Of a stretch of DNA of 64,000 nucleotides, positions 31,909 through 40,249 are shown one piece after another. Positions within the stretch are counted from its first letter, which is position 1. Every line of letters begins with the position of its first letter. A program made the position numbers and the translations under genes. This DNA is from Farysia itapuensis (lineage: Eukaryota; Basidiomycota; Ustilaginomycetes; Ustilaginales; Ustilaginaceae). Below the pieces are notes generated by a model. That model did no database searches. It was not told the origin of the DNA and saw only the letters and a program-made list of their open reading frames with translations. The stretch covers positions 248,001 to 312,000 of the forward strand of contig JALBYC010000001.1 of the NCBI GenBank assembly GCA_023212645.1, in the 5' to 3' direction.

Positions 31909-32523
31909 ATGTACTTCACTTCTGCCTTGCTTGCCGCAGTTCTTTTGGCCTTCACTGCCTCCTCGTCGCCCATCGACACTGTTGTTGAGCGTGGTAATGA
32001 CGGAGGTAGCCAGCAGTACTGCTCCACTCCCGAGCAGTACAGTGCCTACAGTGGTGGTCAAGGTCTTTCGCCCGAAGACTTTGTGAACTACCAGGAATTC
32101 TCTGACTCTGCCAAGAACGCTGGCTACAACCCTCCGTGGGGATACAAGACCAAGTTCTCCGACTTGCACGCTGCTTCTCTCGTAGGCCCTGGCGACCACT
32201 ACAAGACGACTTTCCTGAGCTCCTACGACTACTGGAAGTGTGCTCAGCTGTGCGACAACGAACAGAGCTTCAAGTGCAAAGGCTTCAACATTTATTACGA
32301 GCGTGCTCCCAAATACAAAATCTCCAAGTCCGATGGCTCAGACTGCCCCTACAAGCGAGGTAAAAGCGACTGCTGCACGAACCCTGTCAGTATCACTCAG
32401 ATCAAGTGTGTCGAACTTAGCTATGTGCCCACCAAGAGCAACGCCCAGAATGCCGGTCAGTACCAGAATGGCTTCCACATCGTCATCGCCGGTTCGGATG
32501 GCTTCAAGAAGGAATACTACTAG
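31909..32523 (+). CDS. Small secreted PAN/apple-like protein
   Basis: This 204-residue protein starts at ATG 31909 with a signal peptide (MYFTSALLAAVLLAFTASSS, cleavage near residue 20). About nine cysteines lie in the mature part. The segment DYWKCAQLCDNEQSFKCKGF, then NIYYERAP, then CCTNPVSITQIKCVEL, and the end QYQNGFHIVIAGSDGF match a family of fungal extracellular proteins in which Cys pairs and FNIYFER, IKC and HVVIAGSNGY motifs recur. That family is usually described as PAN/apple-like, a fold for protein or sugar binding. The match is from memory of the family pattern. Extracellular function is unknown. A TATA box is 109 bp upstream. Gene-free DNA on its left makes it a small isolated gene, as is common for secreted proteins in plant-associated fungi. 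Confidence 0.85.
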   Translation: MYFTSALLAAVLLAFTASSSPIDTVVERGNDGGSQQYCSTPEQYSAYSGGQGLSPEDFVNYQEFSDSAKNAGYNPPWGYKTKFSDLHAASLVGPGDHYKTTFLSSYDYWKCAQLCDNEQSFKCKGFNIYYERAPKYKISKSDGSDCPYKRGKSDCCTNPVSITQIKCVELSYVPTKSNAQNAGQYQNGFHIVIAGSDGFKKEYY

Positions 32524-32747
32524 TTGTTCCTCGAACACATTCTATTCTATAGTCGCATCGACACTATCTTCGTGTAGCTCTGTTTCAGCCTACGGCCCTC
32601 TTTCGTCTTCTTACTTAGCTAGCGTCATCGTTGGCAGCCTATTACCTGTACCTAATTTTCATAAGAACATTCTTTTTATTTCCGCACAAGCTGTGAGCGC
32701 TGTTGATGCTAGCTTGGGCCAACCATTGGATCTTCAATGTAGAAAAT

Positions 32748-35700
32748 CTAAGACTTGCGAACCCAGAATATTTCAGTCAAGAGATTGACCGTCATGATGA
32801 CAACATAGGTGCCAATGAGTGTCAGTCCGAGAGGCCGCGTCAGCTGATAGTTGTTCATTGGCACGGCAATCAAAGTGCCAATGAGAATAAGGAGCAGTCC
32901 CAGCCCAGACACGAGCAGCGTGGGACTGAAATCAATCGGATAGATCCCGTCCCCATTGGCATGGCTCCAAGGTTGATGGCTCGTCTCTCCTGACAGCAGC
33001 CACGTGCCAGATATGCCGATTCCGAGCAATAGATTCAGCATCGGTCCGGCAAAGCATGCACTAATTGCCATGACAGGATGGCCAAGCCGCGCAATGGTAA
33101 TGTTGGCGACCAGATCTCCGAGTGAGTTGCCCATGGCAAACACTGTCAAGCCAAGAATGGCATCCGATAATCCCACGATGAGACCGACAGTCTGCAGGAT
33201 GGAAACGACCTCGTCGACAATGGTCATGATCCACATGACAGACACAAGAAACCCCATCGAGCATTGCACCATGCTGACCATGGCTAGTGCCCTGTCCGAG
33301 TATCGCACTTTGCCGGTATCTTTTCGCTTCATCGCGACAAACGCGACGCATGCGACTGCCAGTCCGATCGCAGCGGCCAGCGACACTTTGACAAGTGCGC
33401 CAGACAGTCCAGATGTCGAGGTGATAGCCCAGGTCACAAAGGTTGGAGCAAATACGCACTGCGTCAAGATCAGGAATCGGTGAGTGGACTTGTGCATTTC
33501 TTGTGTCTCTGCCTCCTCTTCCCACGTGCAGTCTTCGTCCTCCGTCAAACTGGTATTAGACAAAGCTGGCTGAGGCTGAAACGTCGCCGGTGACTCGGCC
33601 AGCGGTTGTCGTTCAGAGCGTCCTCTGCTGAATGAGAGCGGAGAGCTCGCATTTTCGGGAAGATGCCGCAGCGCGGATGAAATTTCGCGATCACGCTGCA
33701 CGTTGTCCTCGCGTAGCGAATGTTCTGCAGCGCTCACCCGCTCTTCGACGCTCCAGTGCACGTGCTCGGATCTGGCGGCTGAGGAAGGGTCGAGGTATTT
33801 GACTGTCGTGTCGGTCTCGCTGGCGTCTGCCAGAAGGTCCGTCTCGTCACCTTCGAGTCGGACTGCCCCAACTTCATCAGCATCATCGTCGCTGCCATCA
33901 GCTTCGTCGTCAACGACCGGTAATGTCAGGTTTAGCACCAGAACAGCTGGGGATGTCACCAAGCTCACGAAGACGCCAAGCCAAGATTTCGCATGCAAAT
34001 GCCGCAAAGATGGGAACAGGGCGTGGAAAACCACTTGTATCTTCCAAAGCAGTAGCTGTCCCGGGGTACGAGTGGGCCTGACTCGTGGAGTGGCAGGCAA
34101 TTGTATAGCGCCTTCGCTCGAAGCACCCATATCGCTGCGTTGCAGCTTGCTGGATGTGACGGCAGAGGACCTTCGTGTCAAGTAATTATCGTGCTGATTG
34201 TGGCTTCGAGAGGCTTTGATGTTCCATTTTGGAATCTCTAATCTGGGCAGCGATTTGTGCAAAGGATTAGATTGGTCTGAGTCTGGTCGTGTTGGATCGT
34301 CGAGAGGCAACGCAGGAGAGCCCAGAGGCTCGCAATCGTCACCTGGAAGATGTTCACGCCATGGATCATCTACATTTCCGGCGCTGACTGCCACGTTGTC
34401 GTGGGATCCTAGGGTGTTACGCCGACCGGCTGGTAAATCTGAAAGGTCGCGACTCAAGCCGGGCGAACCTCCTACGCCAGGTCCTAGACTAACCACGCGA
34501 CTGTGGTTGCTTTTAGTCTGTGTCGGACTGCCATCCATGATCCGATCTCGTGATGCATGACGCACTGTCGTGGAACGCTGACGATGATGATGATGGTGAG
34601 GCAAAAAGCTCTCAGGATCCCAGCTTTGGAAGATCTCTTGGGATCGATCTGCAGCAGCTTCCTTTCTCAGACTTGAGACAACATCACGGAATTCGATGGC
34701 TGACAGCAGTGAATGTCGCGGAACAAGATTGGGCTTGAGACCTAGCGTGGGTCTAGGACTTGTTTTGGATCCCACAGAGGCCGGCATTGCGCCTGGTGTC
34801 AGCATTCCTGCGGAACCAGTTGGATCAGGCGTAGACGCGCCAGTCGAACGCCCAGCCGCCGTGGATGAGGTCTGTTGTTGGGCCCAGTGCTCGAAGGGAT
34901 CGAGATCAGGTGCGTACTCTGATGGACTTGAAAGTCTGTGGCCGGAAGCGCTGGGAGGGACCGAGAGGAGCTGACTTCTCTCGATATCGACGGCATGACC
35001 AAGGTGTGAGTGACCCGTGTTGTTGCTAGAGATGGAACGAGCGTCTGCATTACTGTCATACTCATCTCTAGCCGCAGCGACAAGAAGACGCTTCTGACGC
35101 TGACGCTCCTGCCACCATGAACCGACAATGACGGTTGTGGCGTAAAGAACATAGAGACAGATAAGAGCGATCGTTTCCGAGCGTAATAGTCTGCCATCGA
35201 ACAGGAAGCAGAGCGTCAATGCTACTGCTACAGTAAAGAAGCCAACATCTCGACAGAAGGGCCAAGGCTTGACGCGAAACGGCGCAATCAGCATCATAGA
35301 TCCAGATATGACAGAGACGATGAAGGATGCGGCGCCAATCAGCTCGCCGATAGCTAGAGACCCCGAGTCGGTCTTCATTGCACCAAAGGTTGAGAAGACA
35401 TCGGGGGATCCATTGCCAAAAGCCAGGAATGTGACCCCTGCAGTGCTCTCGTTAAGACCGAGGCGGGAGGCGATAGTGCTGAGATTGGGACAAAAGAAGT
35501 CGCTGGCTACAATACCGACCCAACTGAAGAGGAACAGCATCCAAATCAAGATGGTAACGAGACGAGTAATCCGAAGCAAGGAGATTCCGGCATGCCATAT
35601 AGTCCGGTGACCATTGGGGTTTTGCGGTACTTTAGGCTTGTCATCGTCCGACTTGTCTGTTCCTGCACAGTAGTAAAAGCGAAGATAGTCGAAGTGGCCA

Positions 35701-36101
35701 GATGGTGGGCAGTGGTCAATGACATGGGAGCAGATCTGGGTAGGACTCAGTTCGAGCGGTATAGGTTGGCATGGCGTCTCGCTATCCGGGTCATCTCGTT
35801 GCGGTGGATGCTTAGGCGTGGACGTTGATTTGTGTGACGAGGTGGACGTGCTTGTATGAGTGACCTTGGTGCGATGGTGACGCCGTTGAGCATCCAACTC
35901 ATCTACATTGGATAGCACGAGATCTCTCTTCCATAGTTGCTCAGGCGATACTTTGCCCTGGTCGGTGACGATCGACTGCGGACGGACGGAAGCGTGAAGT
36001 CGTGCAGTGCCGCGAAGACAGATAATCTGGACGACGATAAGGAAGGCAAAGACGATCCACGCATCGCTCTTGCGTCTTGAGGAAAGTCTGAGAGTCGCCA
36101 T
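32748..36101 (-). CDS. Cation/Ca2+ exchanger (NCX/CCX superfamily, Ecm27/NCLX-like)
   Basis: This 1117-residue membrane protein starts at ATG 36101; the frame is open a little further from a TTG. The N-terminus has a hydrophobic segment (IVFAFLIVVQIICL) that is a signal anchor or first membrane helix. Alpha-1 repeat: FLAFGNGSPDVFSTFGAM near residues 222-240, with the ion-binding Asn, Ser and Asp. Alpha-2 repeat: FAMGNSLGDLVANITIARLG near 985-1005. Between them is a cytosolic loop of more than 500 residues, rich in Ser, Asp and His, much longer than usual. GNGSPD and GNSLGD are typical of the CCX branch that includes yeast Ecm27 and mammalian mitochondrial NCLX. It should move Ca2+ against Na+, Li+ or H+ across an internal membrane; which one is not evident. 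Confidence 0.9.
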   Translation of the reverse strand: MATLRLSSRRKSDAWIVFAFLIVVQIICLRGTARLHASVRPQSIVTDQGKVSPEQLWKRDLVLSNVDELDAQRRHHRTKVTHTSTSTSSHKSTSTPKHPPQRDDPDSETPCQPIPLELSPTQICSHVIDHCPPSGHFDYLRFYYCAGTDKSDDDKPKVPQNPNGHRTIWHAGISLLRITRLVTILIWMLFLFSWVGIVASDFFCPNLSTIASRLGLNESTAGVTFLAFGNGSPDVFSTFGAMKTDSGSLAIGELIGAASFIVSVISGSMMLIAPFRVKPWPFCRDVGFFTVAVALTLCFLFDGRLLRSETIALICLYVLYATTVIVGSWWQERQRQKRLLVAAARDEYDSNADARSISSNNTGHSHLGHAVDIERSQLLSVPPSASGHRLSSPSEYAPDLDPFEHWAQQQTSSTAAGRSTGASTPDPTGSAGMLTPGAMPASVGSKTSPRPTLGLKPNLVPRHSLLSAIEFRDVVSSLRKEAAADRSQEIFQSWDPESFLPHHHHHRQRSTTVRHASRDRIMDGSPTQTKSNHSRVVSLGPGVGGSPGLSRDLSDLPAGRRNTLGSHDNVAVSAGNVDDPWREHLPGDDCEPLGSPALPLDDPTRPDSDQSNPLHKSLPRLEIPKWNIKASRSHNQHDNYLTRRSSAVTSSKLQRSDMGASSEGAIQLPATPRVRPTRTPGQLLLWKIQVVFHALFPSLRHLHAKSWLGVFVSLVTSPAVLVLNLTLPVVDDEADGSDDDADEVGAVRLEGDETDLLADASETDTTVKYLDPSSAARSEHVHWSVEERVSAAEHSLREDNVQRDREISSALRHLPENASSPLSFSRGRSERQPLAESPATFQPQPALSNTSLTEDEDCTWEEEAETQEMHKSTHRFLILTQCVFAPTFVTWAITSTSGLSGALVKVSLAAAIGLAVACVAFVAMKRKDTGKVRYSDRALAMVSMVQCSMGFLVSVMWIMTIVDEVVSILQTVGLIVGLSDAILGLTVFAMGNSLGDLVANITIARLGHPVMAISACFAGPMLNLLLGIGISGTWLLSGETSHQPWSHANGDGIYPIDFSPTLLVSGLGLLLILIGTLIAVPMNNYQLTRPLGLTLIGTYVVIMTVNLLTEIFWVRKS

Positions 36102-36363
36102 TACGACCAAAGGCTAAGTGCAAGCAGCTTGGCACATGATTTCGCACCACGGTCAGAGGATGGAGTCAAGTAGTCAAACACTGCCTCGCTTCCGACTCCA
36201 CCTTGAAGCAGGACGCGGGACTCGGATCTGACTTTTGGGTGGTTAAATCGGTCAACTCAGTTTCGGCTGGGCCGCTCTCAAACGCGTCTTTGAGCCATCA
36301 CCTTTCCCACGAGTGACGGTGTGGAAGCGTGCTTCGAAGAGAACCTACGCTGATCGATTGATA

Positions 36364-36384
36364 ATGCATGGTCACCTGCGCTGA
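36364..36384 (+). promoter_or_regulatory. Upstream ORF of six codons
   Basis: ATG at 36364 is followed by five codons and TGA at 36382-36384. Two bases later the start codon of the next gene begins at 36387. Such close stop-to-start coupling could allow reinitiation, or limit translation, of the main frame. It matters only if the transcript starts upstream of 36364, which cannot be seen here. Confidence 0.4.
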
Positions 36385-36386
36385 GG

Positions 36387-37451
36387 ATGCGCACCTGTCG
36401 TCTCTCTTGTGATGCCTCAAGCGAGGCTTCACTGTGGGACAATCTCGACGACACCGATCCAGCTCTGGTCAACTTTGCTACTCCCTTGTTAGCCGTACAG
36501 CCAACATGTCCAGCATCGAGACGTCTTTCGCCACCGCCACAGAGCGAATCTCGCGCCAAGCCATTGGAGCTTGAACTGTTCCCAAGCATCGAAGCTGTGC
36601 AAAGCAGGACCCCATTGACGCCTGCCAGCTTGCACATCAATGGCGCCGACATGGGCAATCCTCATTCTCAGATCGGAGTCAACTCAACGCAATTCATGAG
36701 AGAAGAGTGGCTTACCTCTGCAGCATTATCAAGAAGCAGGAAGCTCAACAACGAGGTTGCTAATTCAGTGGCCACTACCACGTCAAAGTTCTTCACTTCC
36801 TCCAACGTAGGAAGAACGCCGTCCCGACCCGCGTCCAGTCTCCTCGACAAATTGGACGAGATTTGCGGATCATCCCCTTCCGCTTCCAAAAGTAACACGC
36901 CGCAGTCCTCCGGATCAGTTCGAGGCATACCGTGCAAGTCAGCGGGGCCAAGAGCCCAGCAAGCAAACGAGAACGGGAGCAACAGCGCTCTGCCAACAGA
37001 GCTAGACTCGTTTGAGATTGGTCCGGACGATGACTCTGGTGCCGAAACATCACAGATACCCAGGGTGTCATTGTCACATCCGAGCGAACAAGAAGATTGG
37101 ACGGCGATTGATATCCTCAACATGTCTTGCTCACCTCCGTCCCAACTTATGCCCCATATCACGCTCATCAAGGACATGCCCGAAGACCAGCAACAAATTT
37201 ACCATCGACTCGCCTTCAGCTCCTCCTCGGGCCGTAGTAGTCAAAGTTCCGCTCGCGGCGTTACGGCACGAGGCACCACGGGCAAAACATGGAAAGCTAC
37301 TTGGCAGCATGATGAGCAAGATGGTGCAGCTAATGTAGGCGCGTCCACCTCGAAACGTCGGACTTTGCTTACGGCGCGCAAGCCTCGTAGCACCACTTTC
37401 AAAAAGTGGCCTCCTCGCAGAGGTGGGAAGGGAAGAGGACGTCGCCCCTGA
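36387..37451 (+). CDS. Hypothetical protein with basic C-terminus
   Basis: This intronless frame codes 354 residues from ATG 36387. I do not recognise a family. The protein is Ser/Thr/Pro-rich and probably disordered. Possible short conserved blocks are REEWLTSAALSRSRKL near residue 105, the acidic DSFEIGPDDDSGAE near 205 and GKTWKATWQ near 305. The last 30 residues are strongly basic with an Arg/Gly end (KKWPPRRGGKGRGRRP), which suggests nucleic-acid binding or a nuclear signal. It is divergent from the exchanger with 285 bp between starts and convergent with the histidine kinase. A six-codon uORF ends 2 nt before the start. The absence of stops over 355 codons and a codon bias like its neighbours support it as real. 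Confidence 0.7.
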   Translation: MRTCRLSCDASSEASLWDNLDDTDPALVNFATPLLAVQPTCPASRRLSPPPQSESRAKPLELELFPSIEAVQSRTPLTPASLHINGADMGNPHSQIGVNSTQFMREEWLTSAALSRSRKLNNEVANSVATTTSKFFTSSNVGRTPSRPASSLLDKLDEICGSSPSASKSNTPQSSGSVRGIPCKSAGPRAQQANENGSNSALPTELDSFEIGPDDDSGAETSQIPRVSLSHPSEQEDWTAIDILNMSCSPPSQLMPHITLIKDMPEDQQQIYHRLAFSSSSGRSSQSSARGVTARGTTGKTWKATWQHDEQDGAANVGASTSKRRTLLTARKPRSTTFKKWPPRRGGKGRGRRP

Positions 37452-37773
37452 CTTATTTCTACTAACACTCGTTTGCAAATTGACTCGATGTTTTACCCGC
37501 TAGTTGTGAGGTGTTCAGTATACGTGACTCGCGCTGCGTGAAGGTCCTAGACGTACGAAGCTGATGGATTGTGATCCGGCTTGCGGCTTGTCGACCGTCA
37601 TACGATCACGCTAATGCAAAACCAACGTGGTGACCCGAAGGTGCCAAATGTTGTGGTGTAGTCGATCTCTGAGTCATCACGCCACACTCGCATCCATGTT
37701 CATCCTTGCAAGGTCGTTTGAAACGTCATAGTCAAAGCTGAAGGTATATGGCAGATTATCAGATTGATTGTCC
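37452..37773. other. Convergent intergenic spacer
   Basis: These 322 bp lie between the stop codons of the basic-tailed protein and the histidine kinase. They should contain both 3' UTRs; I see no gene. Confidence 0.6.
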
Positions 37774-39855
37774 CTAATTTGACTGTTGCTGTTGTACATT
37801 GTGGGTTGCCGGGTCAGATGTCGCGCGCTGGCGCTCTTCAAAGTCCTTCTTCCATTCCGCCAGATCCATCTTGAGCGCTTTCATGGACAGCGGCTTGGTA
37901 AGCCAAGCGTCCATGCCACACTCAAGGCCTTTCTGCTGATGAAAGGTGTCAGACAATGCAGTGACTGCAACGATTCTGAACATTCGATCCTTGTCGATGA
38001 CCGAGATGGTAGTGTCGCTGCTTCGAGCCGTGGCGACATGCTTTCTCATGAGCTCGCATGCTTCGAATCCCATCATCTTTGGCATGTTGATGTCTAAAAG
38101 TGTGACGGCAGGCAAGTGTTTCTTGAATTGAGCCACTGCTTCTTCGCCGTCGACAGCTTCAACATATTCAATCTTGCATTGTCGTAGCATGGTGGTCAAA
38201 ATGCGCATGTTGAGCGGATTGTCCTCGCAACACAACACATTGAACCGCGGCTCTGGGACGACAATATCCTCGTCAGAACTCGCGCTGCACGTGGAAACGA
38301 CGCTCCGTCTACGTTCGGGCAACATTTTGGGCACGGGTTTAGGGGCACGCAAAACTTCGTCCATCGCCTTTGGACTAACAACGAGATCTGCAAGTTTGGC
38401 ACCACCAGGTAACGACGAGCCGTTGCTTTGATTTTGGCTCTCGTACTGGAACGCTTTTTCCAGACGTTCTTTGTTTACGGACGAGCCGGGACTAGAAGAG
38501 TCGTCTGACAAGGTTTTGTTCGGATCCTTTGGGTCTTGCTGAGCTGTGTATCCAAGATGGCCATGCTCTTCGCGGTTCAACTCGGTGCTTGAGCGACTAT
38601 CGTCTGGGCCGTGCTGCTTACTTAGCCGCAAGAGATTCGCGAAGCAACGCGGACCAAATGGCTTGCGTGTCACAAACGTGGGTGGGCGACTGTTACTCTT
38701 GAGCGCTGCGTATTCGATCCCCGCATCCTCGTGTCCCTGCAAGACACCAATCTTAACTCCCGCTTTGGTTTGTGCAAGAATGGCATCTATGCCTCCGTCT
38801 ACGTCGGCGCACACCTCTTCGGGCAGTAAGAGGAAATCAGCATCCTGTATGTGACTAGTGCAGTAGAGATTGCCAAAGGTAGCAAGCTGAACCGAGATGA
38901 CTTGTGCGAGTCGTTGTAAGCCGTAGCCCTCGAAGCCAAATAGATAGATCAGCTGATCAGATTGTGATGGTGGTGTGATGACACTGACTGCCTCTGGAAG
39001 CGACTCGACAGGGATTTTGACAGTGACGATCGTGCCTCTGCCCTTGTCGCTTGATACGTGCATGGAGCCACCAAGGCGTCGCACGAGACTTGAGCAGAGG
39101 TTCATCGACAATCCGGCACCTGATTTGAAGCCGTCTTCTTTGACAAATGGCTCAAAGAGACGGTGAGATACGAAATGCTCTGTCATGCCTTCCCCGGTAT
39201 CCTCGACGACGAGATTAATGTACTGCTGAGACTGGTTGGTGGCCAGTGATTGAGAAGGACGGTCGATTATGTTGCTTCTTTCACACGCCGGGCTATCTAC
39301 TGCGGGACTGATTGACACTTCCACGTAGCCTTCTTTGGTGAACCGAAGCGCGTTAGAGATGAGCTTGCTTGCCAACCTTCGCACCAGAGCAGCAGGCAGA
39401 TTTGTTTTCCATCCACGCAAGCTGGTTTCGGTCTGTAGAATGAGCTCCGGTGGAGGCGGTAGGCGTGCATCTTCGCCTTCTTCGGCACGAATCTGGCGCA
39501 CCTGTGCATTCCATGTTTCCGCTGCAACTGTGTCTAGCAATTCTCCCAGATCCACAGGATCCTCGGGAAACACAGTGCTGGTATGACCGCTTGGATCTGA
39601 GCCAGAGTCTGGGTTCTCTTCTGCTGCAAAGTCGCGGAAGTCATCGAGTATATTTTGCAGGCGTTCACCCAATCCTGCTAGCGTGTCTGTCTTTTCGAAC
39701 AATGACCGGCGAAGTGGGCGATTCTCGATGCGGGCAGAGCGGATATCGCCCCGAAGATCTTCAATCAGGCCGATCAGCCCATGTAGCGGTGTACGTAGCT
39801 CATGCTGCACCTGCTGTATGAGCTTGATATGGGACTGATCCACTGAAATTGTCAT
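37774..39855 (-). CDS. Hybrid histidine kinase lacking a sensor domain
   Basis: This 693-residue protein has the transmitter and receiver modules of a fungal hybrid kinase. The phosphoacceptor box QHELRTPLHGLIGL puts the His at residue 18. The ATPase shows the N box (SKLISNALRFTKEG), the G1 box (VVEDTGEGM) and the G2 box (GAGLSMNLC). A degenerate middle segment follows. The receiver at about residues 560-680 has EDNPLNMRIL, the phosphoacceptor Asp in LLDINMPKMMG (near 585), VTALS and LTKPLS. Phosphate would pass on to an HPt protein such as Ypd1. No PAS, GAF, HAMP or membrane segment precedes the His box, which is unusual. The kinase must be regulated by partners or localisation, or the gene model lacks an upstream exon. 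Only 394 bp separate the start from the HIR1 stop. Confidence 0.92.
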   Translation of the reverse strand: MTISVDQSHIKLIQQVQHELRTPLHGLIGLIEDLRGDIRSARIENRPLRRSLFEKTDTLAGLGERLQNILDDFRDFAAEENPDSGSDPSGHTSTVFPEDPVDLGELLDTVAAETWNAQVRQIRAEEGEDARLPPPPELILQTETSLRGWKTNLPAALVRRLASKLISNALRFTKEGYVEVSISPAVDSPACERSNIIDRPSQSLATNQSQQYINLVVEDTGEGMTEHFVSHRLFEPFVKEDGFKSGAGLSMNLCSSLVRRLGGSMHVSSDKGRGTIVTVKIPVESLPEAVSVITPPSQSDQLIYLFGFEGYGLQRLAQVISVQLATFGNLYCTSHIQDADFLLLPEEVCADVDGGIDAILAQTKAGVKIGVLQGHEDAGIEYAALKSNSRPPTFVTRKPFGPRCFANLLRLSKQHGPDDSRSSTELNREEHGHLGYTAQQDPKDPNKTLSDDSSSPGSSVNKERLEKAFQYESQNQSNGSSLPGGAKLADLVVSPKAMDEVLRAPKPVPKMLPERRRSVVSTCSASSDEDIVVPEPRFNVLCCEDNPLNMRILTTMLRQCKIEYVEAVDGEEAVAQFKKHLPAVTLLDINMPKMMGFEACELMRKHVATARSSDTTISVIDKDRMFRIVAVTALSDTFHQQKGLECGMDAWLTKPLSMKALKMDLAEWKKDFEERQRATSDPATHNVQQQQSN

Positions 39856-40249
39856 CCTTCCGCATAAAGGCCCGGCTTATTTCGGGATTTTCGGGAATGC
39901 CTCGGCAGGCTCAAAGACAATGAAGATCTCGGTACACAACAGCGTTGCCTCAATGCCAGAGATATAGAGGCTTGGGTGCACTGGGTCAGGCTGGCAGCCG
40001 AGACAGATGCTTGGTAGCAAAGGAAAGGTCGTGACGAAGAGGGGCCACGCTACAGGGTCACATAGTTGCCACGGCGATCAGACTAGAAAGCAGAGGCCGA
40101 ATTCGAAATGTGGAATACGAAGGTTCCAAAAAGAGGTACGCCTTCAGTCTGGACCAACGTTGCCTCGACCTCGAAATGCAGGTATTAAAATTACAGAATT
40201 CTATTTCAAAAGGTGACGTGACCGGTGACTAGTACGTTACGCCCGCGGT
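39856..40249. promoter_or_regulatory. Promoter region of histidine kinase gene
   Basis: This 394 bp spacer between two leftward genes must contain the kinase promoter and the HIR1 3' end. On the minus strand it contains an open stretch of about 65 codons in the kinase frame that ends in TAA at 39879-39877, eight codons before the kinase ATG. It has no ATG of its own. Confidence 0.5.
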
